Below are positions 17,193 through 25,637 of a stretch of 38,866 nt of DNA, piece by piece (position 1 is the first letter of the stretch; each line of letters starts with the position of its first letter). The notes under the pieces were generated by a model. It was not told the origin of the DNA. It made no database searches and saw only the letters and a list, made by a program, of their open reading frames with translations. The position numbers were made by a program, and so were the translations under genes. Location: NCBI GenBank assembly GCA_947589395.1, contig CANQAA010000005.1, forward strand, positions 1 to 38,866. Direction: 5' to 3'. This DNA comes from an uncultured Clostridia bacterium. Lineage in GTDB: Bacteria > Bacillota > Clostridia > Christensenellales > CAG-917.

Positions 17193-18281
17193 TCACATGC
17201 CGATTTTGCCAAGTTTTTTCGATTTCAGTTTCTCTTTTATCAACTTCTCGAGCGCGGGCATGAGCTCGTCGTTTTTTATCTCTCCGACAATCTTTCCGTC
17301 CTCAAGCAGAACGGACTTTTCCTTTCCGCCCGCGACGCCGATGTCGCTCTTCTTCCCCTCTCCTATCCCGTTCAAAGGACAGCCGAGCACGGAGATCTTG
17401 AGCGGCTCGTCGATTGCGGCGCACATGAGCTCGATCTTTTGGGCAAGCCCCTCGACGTCGATCTGAGTGCGCGCGCAAGTGGGACAGGAGACGACGTCCA
17501 CTCCGTCCCTGAGCTTTAGCGCCATCAATATCTTTTTCGCAGCCAAAACTTCTTCGACGACGTCGCAGCTGAGCGAAACTCTCACCGTGTCGCCTATGCC
17601 CTCCGCAAGCAGCGCTCCAAGCGAAATGGAGGATTTGACAAGCCCGCTTCTCAGCGTCCCCGCCTCCGTCACGCCAATGTGAAGGGGAAAGTCGCATTCC
17701 TTTGCAAGAAGTCTGTTTGCCTCCACGTTGACGAGTGGGTCGCTCGCCTTGATTGCAACGACGATATCTTTGAGTCCTGCCCTTTCAAAGAGATTTGCGC
17801 ACTCGAGCGCGCTCTCTTTCAAGGCAAGTTCTTCCTTCAATCCCGCAAAGCGTTTGTCAAGCGAGCCGCCGTTCACGCCCACGCGAATTGGCACTCCCAA
17901 GTCGCTCATTCTCTTTGCGAGCGGCTCAATGAGGCTATACTCGGCGCGCATATTGCCGGGATTCATCCTTATCTTTTTTGCGCCTGCGTCAAGAGCCATA
18001 TGCGCCAACTTATAGCTGTAGTGTATGTCCGCAATGAGGGGAAGTCCCGTCCTCTTTGCAATGACGCCAAACGCCTCAGCCGACGCTTCGTCCGGCACGG
18101 CGAGGCGAATGAGGTCGCAACCTACGCTCTTTAGCCTGTTTATTTGCGCTATGCACCCCTCGACGTCCGTAGTTTTGGCGTTGAGCATGGACTGGATGGA
18201 AATTTTCGCTCCCCCGCCTATCTTCACGTCTCCCACAGAGACTTGGCGCGTTTTTCTTCTCATATTCATCTCGCTTAGCAT
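17193..18281 (-). CDS. ispG: 4-hydroxy-3-methylbut-2-en-1-yl diphosphate synthase
   Basis: The [4Fe-4S] enzyme of the penultimate MEP-pathway step, making HMBPP from the cyclic diphosphate MEcPP. The 362 residues have the TIM-barrel part (SIQSMLNAKTTDVEG, LIADIHYSYKLA, IRMNPGN, RVGVNGGSLD) and the cluster ligands Cys266 and Cys269 (SCPTCART) and Cys301 with Glu308 (GCPLNGIGEG). The first ATG is kept because GGAAG lies 7 bases upstream; a start at residue 7 (MRRKTRQVSVG) fits the family equally well. It follows rseP by 29 bases. With dxr in the same operon and ispH in the next, three MEP-pathway enzymes lie in this window. Confidence 0.96.
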   Translation of the reverse strand: MLSEMNMRRKTRQVSVGDVKIGGGAKISIQSMLNAKTTDVEGCIAQINRLKSVGCDLIRLAVPDEASAEAFGVIAKRTGLPLIADIHYSYKLAHMALDAGAKKIRMNPGNMRAEYSLIEPLAKRMSDLGVPIRVGVNGGSLDKRFAGLKEELALKESALECANLFERAGLKDIVVAIKASDPLVNVEANRLLAKECDFPLHIGVTEAGTLRSGLVKSSISLGALLAEGIGDTVRVSLSCDVVEEVLAAKKILMALKLRDGVDVVSCPTCARTQIDVEGLAQKIELMCAAIDEPLKISVLGCPLNGIGEGKKSDIGVAGGKEKSVLLEDGKIVGEIKNDELMPALEKLIKEKLKSKKLGKIGM

Positions 18282-18310
18282 ATTATCACTTCCGACGTAC
18301 TATTTTCGTC

Positions 18311-19621
18311 TCACCCCTTGACGAGGTGGAAAATGTCGAGGAAAACGGCAAACACGATGAGCAAAACAAGCCCCACAGTGTGTATGACCGCCTCGACCTT
18401 GCGCGGCACGGGTTTTTTGAAGATCATCTCGATGAGCGTAAACAACATTCTCGAGCCGTCGAGCGCCGGGAATGGGAGCAAGTTCATCACCGCGAGGTTT
18501 GCGGAAATGATCGCCACCGCGTACAAAAAGCTATCGAACCCAAGCGTGGACACTTTCGCGATCGTGCCGATGGTCGTGATCGTGCCGCCTGCCGCCTCAA
18601 ACCCTATCTTGCCGGTTATCAACGCCCCGAGAGACGCAAGGATCTTGAACACTATGAAGAAGCAAAATCCAAACGACCTGCCAAACGCGAGGAAAAACGG
18701 GAGCTTTGCCCGCGTAAGGCTGTGCGTGATGCCAAAGCCGTAACAGTAATATCCGCTCGGATCCTCTTCGCTCAAACCTCTTTGCACCTTGACCGTGCTC
18801 TTTGAAACTATGTTCCCCGCCTCGTCAAAGGACGCGAGGGTCAGGTATATCTCCTCGTCGGTATCCGCTTCGCTCACTGTCGAGAGCAGATCCGGCGTTA
18901 TGGGAGACTCAAGTTCCAGCCCGTTGATCTCAACTATCATGTCTCTGATTTCAAACGGACTGTACACATGCTTTTGCATGCGGACGGTGACTCTTCGCCC
19001 CTTTCTAAGCACCTTGAACTTCGCGCTGTCGCCGAGCTTTTGAAAGACCTTGTCCACGTCCTCCTGCATCATTATGTTGACCTGCTTGGAGTTTACGGAC
19101 AAAATGACGTCGCCTTCCTGAAGGTAGCCCGCCTCACTATAGTGCGTGCCTACGACCGTAGGCAGCGCCTGTCCGTAGGCGGTGAAATATATCGTGATGA
19201 TAAAAATCGCGCTCAAAAAGTTCATAAACGCGCCCGCGAACAGCACGATGAGCCTCTTCCACGCCTTTTGATTGTTGAAAGCGGCGGGATCTTTGACGAT
19301 ATTGCCGCTCTCGTCCTTGACCTGTTCTCCGTTTTCATCGAGGAGCGCGCCGTCCGCGTCCTCGCCGTGAAACGCGCAAAATCCCCCAATCGGAAATGGA
19401 CGAATGGAAAAAATCTCCCCCGTCTTTTTGTTTGTGCGCTTGAAAATTCTCGGGCCGAATCCGATCGCGAACTCGTCTATCTTGAAGCCCAAAAGTTTCC
19501 CCGTCGCGTAATGCCCAAGCTCATGAACGACGATCATGAACATGAGCGCAAGAAGCGCCACGATCACATAGCCGATATATTTGAAAACCTCAGCGGCGCT
19601 CACCGCGATCAAAGCCTGCAC
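18311..19621 (-). CDS. rseP: RIP metalloprotease RseP (site-2 protease family)
   Basis: A membrane-embedded zinc protease of 436 residues that cuts transmembrane segments, such as those of anti-sigma factors or signal-peptide remnants. The first membrane helix carries HELGH (33-37), the third ligand motif is LLPFPALDGSR (Asp388), and a PDZ-like domain follows GYLQEGDVILSVNSKQV. There is a charged stretch (DADGALLDENGEQVKDESG, about 88-106) between the first two hydrophobic parts. The start is GTG at 19619-19621, sharing a base with the dxr stop (TAGTG), with AGGG 8 bases upstream; any later start would damage the first helix. Its place after dxr is typical of the Firmicutes cluster. Confidence 0.95.
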   Translation of the reverse strand: MQALIAVSAAEVFKYIGYVIVALLALMFMIVVHELGHYATGKLLGFKIDEFAIGFGPRIFKRTNKKTGEIFSIRPFPIGGFCAFHGEDADGALLDENGEQVKDESGNIVKDPAAFNNQKAWKRLIVLFAGAFMNFLSAIFIITIYFTAYGQALPTVVGTHYSEAGYLQEGDVILSVNSKQVNIMMQEDVDKVFQKLGDSAKFKVLRKGRRVTVRMQKHVYSPFEIRDMIVEINGLELESPITPDLLSTVSEADTDEEIYLTLASFDEAGNIVSKSTVKVQRGLSEEDPSGYYCYGFGITHSLTRAKLPFFLAFGRSFGFCFFIVFKILASLGALITGKIGFEAAGGTITTIGTIAKVSTLGFDSFLYAVAIISANLAVMNLLPFPALDGSRMLFTLIEMIFKKPVPRKVEAVIHTVGLVLLIVFAVFLDIFHLVKG

Positions 19622-20772
19622 TATTTCGTCCCTACCATAGAATAAGTGTATTGTCTTGCTTTTTCATCTATGCTAAGTATATTTTCAAGTTCGACTTCTT
19701 TTATACCCTTGAATTTGCTCAGCGTTTTTTTGAGCAAAAGCGGAATGTCGGTGAGCTTTATCTTTTTTTCGAGATACTTTTCGACCAAGACCTCGTCCGC
19801 CGCTGAGAGCGCGATGACCGCCCCCTCGCCCGCGTTTGCCGCCTCGTAGGCGAGCTCGAGACAGGGATATCTCTCAAAATCCGGCGCGGAAAAATTGAGA
19901 ACGCCGATCTTGTCAAGCCTCAATGCCTCGACGGAATTTACGCCCCTTTCGGGATAGTAAAGCGCGTTTTCGATTGACAGTTTCATATCCGGGACGGACA
20001 AGAGCGCCTTTTGCGCGCCGTCTGAAAACTCCACGAGGGAGTGAACGACGCTCTCCCTGTGCATGAGTACCTCAACGTCGCTCGCGCCGACCTCAAACAG
20101 CCTCATCGCCTCGATGACCTCGAGCCCCTTGTTGAAGAGGGTCGCGCTGTCGATCGTGATCTTTTTGCCCATGCTCCACACGGGGTGATTGAGAGCCTCT
20201 TCGGGCGTTATCTTCGAGAGCTTGTCGACGGGCACGTCTCTCAGCGCCCCGCCGCTTGCAGTCAGCACGAGTTTTTTGACCTGTTTTTTGCTCTCGCCCT
20301 TAAGACATTGCATGATCGCGGAGTGCTCCGTGTCGAGCGGAATGATCTTGCCGCCGTACTTTCTTTCAAGGTCTTTCAGGTGTCTACCCGCCGCGACGAT
20401 GGTCTCCTTGTTGGCGATGGCGAGCGTGCCTCCCCTCTTCAAAACCGCGACGGCAGCCCAAAGCCCCGCAATGCCGCTGACCGCCGAGATAACGATGTCC
20501 GCAGGCTTTGACGCGAGCTCCTCAAGCGACCCCACGCATTTTGTGAAGCTCTTGTCCTCGAGAATGTCAAAAAGCGAGCCCTGCACTTCGACCGCGCCGC
20601 TCGGAAAATAGTAGTGCGCGGGCGAAAATTTTTCAAGCTGAGCGCGCAAAAGTTCCTCGTTTTTGTAGGCGGAAAGCCCCACGACCTTGAAGGCTTCGGG
20701 GTGTCTTGAGACGCACTCGAGCGCCTGTCTGCCGACGGAGCCGGTGCTTCCTAAAATGGTAACAGTTTTCAT
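19621..20772 (-). CDS. dxr: 1-deoxy-D-xylulose-5-phosphate reductoisomerase
   Basis: Second enzyme of the MEP pathway: NADPH-dependent conversion of DXP to MEP. The 383-residue protein begins MKTVTILGSTGSVGRQALE, with the nucleotide-binding GSTGSVG at 8-14. NKE (121-123) and PLDTEHSAI (metal ligands Asp147 and Glu149) follow, then the catalytic-loop region HPVWSMGKKITIDSATLFNKGLE, written here only as a landmark near residues 207-229. The frame stays open to 20850, but that extension would run into cdsA and is unrelated to the family, so the ATG at 20770-20772 is preferred. A 46-base gap separates it from cdsA; its stop overlaps the rseP start. Confidence 0.97.
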   Translation of the reverse strand: MKTVTILGSTGSVGRQALECVSRHPEAFKVVGLSAYKNEELLRAQLEKFSPAHYYFPSGAVEVQGSLFDILEDKSFTKCVGSLEELASKPADIVISAVSGIAGLWAAVAVLKRGGTLAIANKETIVAAGRHLKDLERKYGGKIIPLDTEHSAIMQCLKGESKKQVKKLVLTASGGALRDVPVDKLSKITPEEALNHPVWSMGKKITIDSATLFNKGLEVIEAMRLFEVGASDVEVLMHRESVVHSLVEFSDGAQKALLSVPDMKLSIENALYYPERGVNSVEALRLDKIGVLNFSAPDFERYPCLELAYEAANAGEGAVIALSAADEVLVEKYLEKKIKLTDIPLLLKKTLSKFKGIKEVELENILSIDEKARQYTYSMVGTK

Positions 20773-20818
20773 TTTTATCCCAAGCGACGCATTAGATTTC
20801 AAGTCTGAGAACGTCGCC

Positions 20819-21880
20819 TTAAAAGCCGTAGATGATCGTGAACGCAACAAGCAGCGGCACGAGACAGAACATCACGCTGTCTATCCTGTCCAAAAATCCG
20901 CCGTGACCGGGAAAGATCTTGCCGTAGTCCTTGATGCCTATCGCCCTCTTTATCGCCGACGCGCAAAGGTCGCCAAGCTCCGACGCCACGCCCATCATGA
21001 CGCCGAGCGCGAGATAGACGAGCGCGCTCTTATATAGACGCCCCTCGCCCGCAAAAAACGGAATGTAGCCGCACTTTTCGGCAAACGCGGGCGCGCACTC
21101 GAATATGGCAAAGAACACGATGGACATGACCGTCGCGCCTATCACCGCGCCTATTGCTCCCGCCACAGTCTTTTTTGGGCTTATCTTCGGGCACAGCTTT
21201 TTGCCGCCGATGAGTGACCCCAAAAAATACGCGAACATATCCCCGCCGATTATCGGCACGACGATAGCGTAAAGCACCGCAAAAAGCGCCCCGTACTTGT
21301 AGCTTGCCACCCACGCGAGCATGAAAAACGTGATGGGATACACAAGCAAAAACACGTTTGCAAAGAGGTCGTTGAGCATGAGTTTGCCGCTCGTTTCCAC
21401 TCTCTGCTCGCAATTTTCGCAAGCCCCGCCCTCAACGCTCGCTTCTGAATGAGCCTCGCACTCGACGCAATTTCCGTTTTGGGTCTCGCCCTCAACGCTC
21501 GCTTCGCCGTCAATATGTTCCATAGCGCAATACTTTTTCGAGAGAGGACGGAAAGTGAAGATCAAAAGCGCAAGGCAGGCGCTTGCAGCAAGCGCTATCA
21601 TGAGCCCCTGTATGCCCGCGCTGACAGTCCTCGCCCCGTCGCCGACATAATATTGCATTAGGTAAAACGCGGGATATGCCGTCAGCAAAAGCAAAATCGC
21701 GGGCGATTTGAACATCTTGTATCCCGCGTCCTTGAAGCAATTGTACAGCTCGTACACCGACCCCGCAAGGAAGATGAGCACGAGCATATCCATAAATATC
21801 GGGCTCACAAAATAGCTGCATACGATGAACACTGCAAGCACAGCTATGAGTATGATCCCGGTGATTATGCGTTTGAGCAT
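20819..21880 (-). CDS. cdsA: Phosphatidate cytidylyltransferase with a cysteine-rich insertion
   Basis: An integral membrane enzyme that makes CDP-diacylglycerol from phosphatidic acid and CTP. It has 353 residues, many membrane helices and the CdsA signature in SAIKRAIGIKDYGKIFPGHG followed by GFLDRIDS (308-335). Typical enzymes have about 265-300 residues. Part of the excess is an insertion at about 118-165, between two hydrophobic segments, with two CxxC pairs (Cys138/Cys141 and Cys154/Cys157) and a repeated EASVEG. It lies in a predicted loop, so it could bind a metal such as zinc. The start is 2 bases after the uppS stop, and dxr follows after 46 bases. Confidence 0.95.
   Translation of the reverse strand: MLKRIITGIILIAVLAVFIVCSYFVSPIFMDMLVLIFLAGSVYELYNCFKDAGYKMFKSPAILLLLTAYPAFYLMQYYVGDGARTVSAGIQGLMIALAASACLALLIFTFRPLSKKYCAMEHIDGEASVEGETQNGNCVECEAHSEASVEGGACENCEQRVETSGKLMLNDLFANVFLLVYPITFFMLAWVASYKYGALFAVLYAIVVPIIGGDMFAYFLGSLIGGKKLCPKISPKKTVAGAIGAVIGATVMSIVFFAIFECAPAFAEKCGYIPFFAGEGRLYKSALVYLALGVMMGVASELGDLCASAIKRAIGIKDYGKIFPGHGGFLDRIDSVMFCLVPLLVAFTIIYGF
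21427..21505. repeat. 60-bp in-frame duplication inside cdsA
   Basis: The 19-base sequence CGCCCTCAACGCTCGCTTC occurs perfectly at 21427-21445 and 21487-21505, exactly 60 bases (20 codons) apart. The two 20-residue units (EASVEG..., each with a CxxC) come from this duplication and have since diverged between the identical blocks. Confidence 0.85.
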
Positions 21881-21882
21881 AT

Positions 21883-22518
21883 TTATCTCCCGAATTTGCG
21901 AACGCGACCATCAAACTCCTTCAAAATCGCGTCCACGTCATCAGCGGTCATATCCCCCCAAAGTTTGTCGAGGAATATGAGCTCTGCGTACGCCGCTTCA
22001 AACAGCATGAAGTTTGAAAGGCGCTTTTCCCCGCCTGTGCGCACGACAAGATCGAGCGGAGCCGACCCTGCCGACGAAAGATTTGCGCGGAAGACTTCCT
22101 CGCTGAATTCGCCCTGCTCGCAGCAAGCCCTTGCCGCTCTCAGGATGTCCGCCTGAGCGCCGTAGCCCGCCGCGATATTGAGCTTCATTCCCTTGTTTGA
22201 AGCCGTGCGCCGCTCTATCTCGTAGGCATTGAGCTTGGACAGCGTCCTCTCGTCTCCGATATATTTCACGCGCATATCGCCGTCGTAGTTCAAATTGAAC
22301 GACTTGATGACGTCGAAGATGGCGGCGCTGTCCTCTTTGGGTCTGCCCACGTTTTCGGTCGAATATGCGAACACTGTGACCTCTTCGACGCCGCGCTCTG
22401 CGCATCTTGCCGTCACGTCCAACATGGCTTTGAGCCCCTGAACATAGCCCGATTTTTTGTCAAGCCCGTGTTTTTTCGCCCATCTGCCGTTGCCGTCCAT
22501 TATAAATCCAACGTGCAT
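21883..22518 (-). CDS. uppS: Isoprenyl (undecaprenyl) diphosphate synthase
   Basis: A cis-prenyltransferase that builds undecaprenyl diphosphate, the lipid carrier of cell-wall synthesis, from FPP and IPP. The 211 residues begin at the catalytic P-loop region, MHVGFIMDGNGRWAKKHG (Asp8). FAYSTENVGRPKED and the C-terminal VVRTGGEKRLSNFMLFEAAY then ELIF are also present. It is about 30 residues shorter than usual, mainly at the N terminus, where most enzymes have 15-20 residues before HVAIIMDGN. The start overlaps the frr stop (TAATG), so no upstream start is needed. It joins frr and cdsA in the usual Firmicutes order. Confidence 0.96.
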   Translation of the reverse strand: MHVGFIMDGNGRWAKKHGLDKKSGYVQGLKAMLDVTARCAERGVEEVTVFAYSTENVGRPKEDSAAIFDVIKSFNLNYDGDMRVKYIGDERTLSKLNAYEIERRTASNKGMKLNIAAGYGAQADILRAARACCEQGEFSEEVFRANLSSAGSAPLDLVVRTGGEKRLSNFMLFEAAYAELIFLDKLWGDMTADDVDAILKEFDGRVRKFGR

Positions 22519-23093
22519 TATATCGACAAAATTTCCTGTTCTTTTTCTTTGAAGAGCCTGTCCACTTCGTCGATCTGCTTTGCGAGCGCCTTGTCGACGT
22601 CGGCGGTGAAAATTTTGAGGTCGTCTTCCGTGATGACTGACGATTTTTGGATCTTTTTGAGTTCGTCGATGGCGTCCCTTCTCGCGTTTCTGAGCACGAT
22701 CTTCGCTTCCTCAACGAGGTTTTTTGCCTCCTTGACTGTGGAGCGACGACGCTCTTCGGTGAGCTCCGGGAAGATGAGGCGGATGACGTGTCCGTCGTTG
22801 TTGGGATTGATGCCGACGTTTGCGGCAAGGATCGCCCTCTCTATCGCCTTGAGTTGGGATTTGTCCCACGGGGCGACGACGAGCAGCCTCGCTTCGGGCA
22901 CGGAAATGTTCGCCATATTGTTGATGGGAGTGGGCACGCCGTAGTAGTCCACCGTGATCTTGTCGAGAATATGCGGATTTGCCCTGCCAGCGCGAATGCC
23001 TCTGAGCTCGCCTTGATAATTTGCCATGACTTTTTGCATTTTGTCGTTCATATCTTCAAAGATGAGGTCGACTTCTTCTATGTTATACGCCAT
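22518..23093 (-). CDS. frr: Ribosome recycling factor
   Basis: Together with EF-G it splits the post-termination ribosome. The 191 residues show the family pattern: ELRGIRAGRANPHILDKITV, YYGVPTPINNMANISVPEAR, AILAANVGINPNNDG and RLIFPELTEERRR. The ATG at 23091-23093 is chosen over an in-frame TTG four codons upstream because GGAGG ends 5 bases before it. It is the first gene of the frr-uppS-cdsA-dxr-rseP-ispG-exonuclease operon; pyrH, which often precedes frr, is absent here. Confidence 0.98.
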   Translation of the reverse strand: MAYNIEEVDLIFEDMNDKMQKVMANYQGELRGIRAGRANPHILDKITVDYYGVPTPINNMANISVPEARLLVVAPWDKSQLKAIERAILAANVGINPNNDGHVIRLIFPELTEERRRSTVKEAKNLVEEAKIVLRNARRDAIDELKKIQKSSVITEDDLKIFTADVDKALAKQIDEVDRLFKEKEQEILSI

Positions 23094-23119
23094 ATTGTCC
23101 TCCAAAATGGATTTTTTAT

Positions 23120-23148
23120 ATTATAACACAAAACTCTATCATAATCAA
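23120..23148 (-). promoter_or_regulatory. Sigma-A promoter of the frr operon
   Basis: Read leftward, TTGATT (23143-23148) and TATAAT (23120-23125) are 17 bases apart. The start of transcription near 23113 gives a leader of about 20 bases with the GGAGG site of frr. Confidence 0.78.
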
Positions 23149-23194
23149 GAGCAGAATAAAATGTATATTACATTATTTAACTATACTTTAAGGA

Positions 23195-23230
23195 CAAAAA
23201 AATGGAAGGGATACGAGGCGTATCCCTTCC
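23195..23230 (-). terminator. Terminator of the rluB-to-ispH/rpsA operon
   Basis: GGAAGGGATACG (23204-23215) pairs with CGTATCCCTTCC (23219-23230), a 12-bp stem with a 3-base loop. Read leftward it is followed by ATTTTTTTG. It separates the S1 operon from the frr promoter. Confidence 0.9.
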
Positions 23231-23264
23231 GAACGTTCCGTCGTTTGCACGACTTTGTTCAAAG

Positions 23265-25637
23265 TTATTCCTGAGTGTCGTCGGGAAGATCCAGATTGAG
23301 GCCCTTGAACAGGTCGCCGATCGACGCAGTGCCGGAGCCGGACACCCATTCTTTCGGCTCGTTTGAGGACGCGTCCTTCTTGCCGGGCTTGCGTTCTCTT
23401 CTGCCTTCGCCGTCCGCGACTTTCTGCTCGAACTTCTTCATGCGGGAGTTGCGTCTGCCCTGCTTTTCCTCATCGGTCGCCTCGCTTATCTCCTCAGCGG
23501 AAGTTTCTGTCTGCTCCGGCGGGGGCAACAGCTCCTTCATGGAGAGCGTGATGCGGTTCTCGTCAAAGCCAATGATCTTTGCCTCGATCTCTTGGCCTAC
23601 CGTGAACACTTCGTTTGCGTCCTTGACCCAGTTGTGGGAAATCTGAGAGATGTGCACGAGGCCGTCAACGCCGTCGTCGATGGAGACGAACGCGCCAAAC
23701 GGGAATATTCTTTCGACCTTGCCCTTGACGACGCTGCCGACGGGGAACTTCTCTGCGGCGAGCTCATAGGGCTTTTTCTGAAGTTGCTTGTAGCCGAGCG
23801 AAATCTTTCCGGACTCTCTGTCCAGTTTGAGCACGACAAAGTCATAGCTCTCGCCTATCTTGAGGACTGTGGAAGGATCGCTGACCCTGTTCCAGCTCAG
23901 CTCCGAGACGTGGGCGAGGCAATCGTAGCCCTTCACGCTTACGAACGCGCCGAAGTTGGTGAATCTCTTGACCTTGCCGGTCACGATGTCATGCACATGG
24001 ATGCTGTTCCAGAATGCGTCTTCTCTTTCCTTCTTCTCCCTTTCGAGGATCATGCGCTGGGACGCAAACAAATATTTGGACTTCTTTTTGGGTTTTTCGG
24101 GAGTTGCGGGCTCGGTCGTCTCCGCTGTTTCCGACGGCTCTGCGCTTTCCGCGTTTTCGGCATTCTCGACGACTTCCTTTTTCGCTTCGGGTTGCTTTTC
24201 GGGCATGAGGGTGAGACGAAGTTCCTTGTCCTTGTAGTCCTCGAGGTTGCTGACGTAGCCCATTCTTATCTGGCTTGCGGGAACGAAGATCGTGTATGAG
24301 CCCAAGTGTCCTCTCAAGCCGCCCTTGACCACTTCGGTCATCTTGAGCCTGAACTCGGATTGAGAAAGGGCCTTTTCAGCCTCAGCCTCTTCGAGCAACT
24401 TGACGTCGACCGCCTTTTTGGAGAGGGTCACTTGTGTGCCTTTGGTATCAATGATAACCGCCATGAGCTCTTTGCCAACCTCAAAATCAGCCGGGTTGTA
24501 ATTGCCGTCTACGGTAGCTTCGGACTTGTCGATGAAGCCGTCCTTTTTGCCGCCGATGGCAACATACACGCCGTCCGGAGTTGCGGACAAGACCTTGCCG
24601 AGCACGCGCCTGCCAACTTTGTACTCAACGTAATGAGCGGTATGATTTGACTTCATAATGTCCGCCATTGTAAGTTGATCTTCATTGGCGTTAGCTTTTG
24701 CGTCCTCTTGAGGAGCAGTTTGTTCTTGAAGTGTTGCCTCTTTTGTCACTTCAGTTTCGGTGGCAACTTCTGCCTGATGTTGAGTTTCACTCATAAGTTC
24801 CGATACCTCCCGTATCAATGATGGCGGAGTCGACGCTCCTGCGACTATTGATACACTTTGAAAATCCTTAAAGTTTTTTGCTTGCTGCAAAAATTCCTCC
24901 GCATTTTGAATGAAAAACGTATTTTCATTTTTAGCCCTTGCGACCTCGAAAAGCCGTCTCGTATTGGCGCTCGTTGAGCTTCCGAGCACCAAAACAGCCT
25001 GATTTTTTTCGGCCAAAGCCACCGCTTCGGACTGTTTTGCCTTAGTAGTATAACAAATAGTATTAAAAATCTCAACTAAATTTTGGCTATTTTTTTTGAA
25101 ATTCTCAACAAATTTGCTTATTTTTTCAAAATTTTCGTCCAAAACGGTCGTTTGGAACAAAATTGCGGTGGGTTCGTCGCCGATTTCGGGCATTTTGTCG
25201 GGAGAAAGTATGGTCGCTCCCCCACGACAGTAGCTGATGAGCCCAACGACCTCGTCGTGCGTCTTATCCCCGTAAATTATTATGCGCCTGCCCATCTCGG
25301 ACTGCTCTTTTGCGATATTCTGATTTCGCTTGACGACGGGACATGTCGCGTCGAAAACGTTGAGACCTTTCTCTTTCAAGCTCCTCTCGAGCTCGACGGG
25401 AACGCCGTGCGCCCTGATGAGCACGGTATCCCCCGCTTTCAGCTTGCCTATGTCCTCAACGCTCACGCACTCCGCGCCGTGCTCGAAAAGATACGCCGTC
25501 ACAAGCTCGTTGTGCACGAGCTCTCCGAGCGTATATATCTTGCCGTACTTTTTTGCAAGCTCGAGCGCCATATCTACTGCGCGCTTCACGCCGTTGCAAA
25601 AGCCCGCGCCTGAGGCTATCTCAATTTTTCTTTTCAT
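23265..25637 (-). CDS. ispH-rpsA: Bifunctional HMBPP reductase (IspH) / 30S ribosomal protein S1
   Basis: A fusion of 790 residues. Residues 1 to about 280 are IspH, the last MEP-pathway enzyme, which makes IPP and DMAPP with a [4Fe-4S] cluster. Ligands are Cys14 (GFCNGVKRAV), Cys99 (DATCPVV) and Cys195 (TICYTTKAKQSEA), with active-site His42, His77 and His127. An acidic linker follows, then four S1 RNA-binding repeats (about 335-405, a degenerate one at 425-475, 555-625, 640-710) and a charged tail. The last two repeats are the best conserved (KVKRFTNFGAFVSVKG; KVERIFPFGAFVSIDDG). Such fusions are known in Clostridia. The ATG at 25635-25637 gives a 17-base overlap with the upstream gene; an upstream TTG is less likely. 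A possible internal start lies at the junction. Confidence 0.96.
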   Translation of the reverse strand: MKRKIEIASGAGFCNGVKRAVDMALELAKKYGKIYTLGELVHNELVTAYLFEHGAECVSVEDIGKLKAGDTVLIRAHGVPVELERSLKEKGLNVFDATCPVVKRNQNIAKEQSEMGRRIIIYGDKTHDEVVGLISYCRGGATILSPDKMPEIGDEPTAILFQTTVLDENFEKISKFVENFKKNSQNLVEIFNTICYTTKAKQSEAVALAEKNQAVLVLGSSTSANTRRLFEVARAKNENTFFIQNAEEFLQQAKNFKDFQSVSIVAGASTPPSLIREVSELMSETQHQAEVATETEVTKEATLQEQTAPQEDAKANANEDQLTMADIMKSNHTAHYVEYKVGRRVLGKVLSATPDGVYVAIGGKKDGFIDKSEATVDGNYNPADFEVGKELMAVIIDTKGTQVTLSKKAVDVKLLEEAEAEKALSQSEFRLKMTEVVKGGLRGHLGSYTIFVPASQIRMGYVSNLEDYKDKELRLTLMPEKQPEAKKEVVENAENAESAEPSETAETTEPATPEKPKKKSKYLFASQRMILEREKKEREDAFWNSIHVHDIVTGKVKRFTNFGAFVSVKGYDCLAHVSELSWNRVSDPSTVLKIGESYDFVVLKLDRESGKISLGYKQLQKKPYELAAEKFPVGSVVKGKVERIFPFGAFVSIDDGVDGLVHISQISHNWVKDANEVFTVGQEIEAKIIGFDENRITLSMKELLPPPEQTETSAEEISEATDEEKQGRRNSRMKKFEQKVADGEGRRERKPGKKDASSNEPKEWVSGSGTASIGDLFKGLNLDLPDDTQE
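24792..24811 (-). promoter_or_regulatory. Possible internal ribosome-binding site and start for free S1
   Basis: Read leftward, GGGAGG (24806-24811) is followed after 11 bases by an in-frame ATG (24792-24794) encoding Met282 of the fusion. This is exactly where IspH ends and the linker to the S1 repeats begins (MSETQHQAE). The spacing is longer than ideal. Confidence 0.45.

Noticed and set aside
20773-20850. Upstream extension of dxr into cdsA
   Set aside because: The family start is MKTVTILGSTGSVG; the added residues are unrelated and overlap cdsA.
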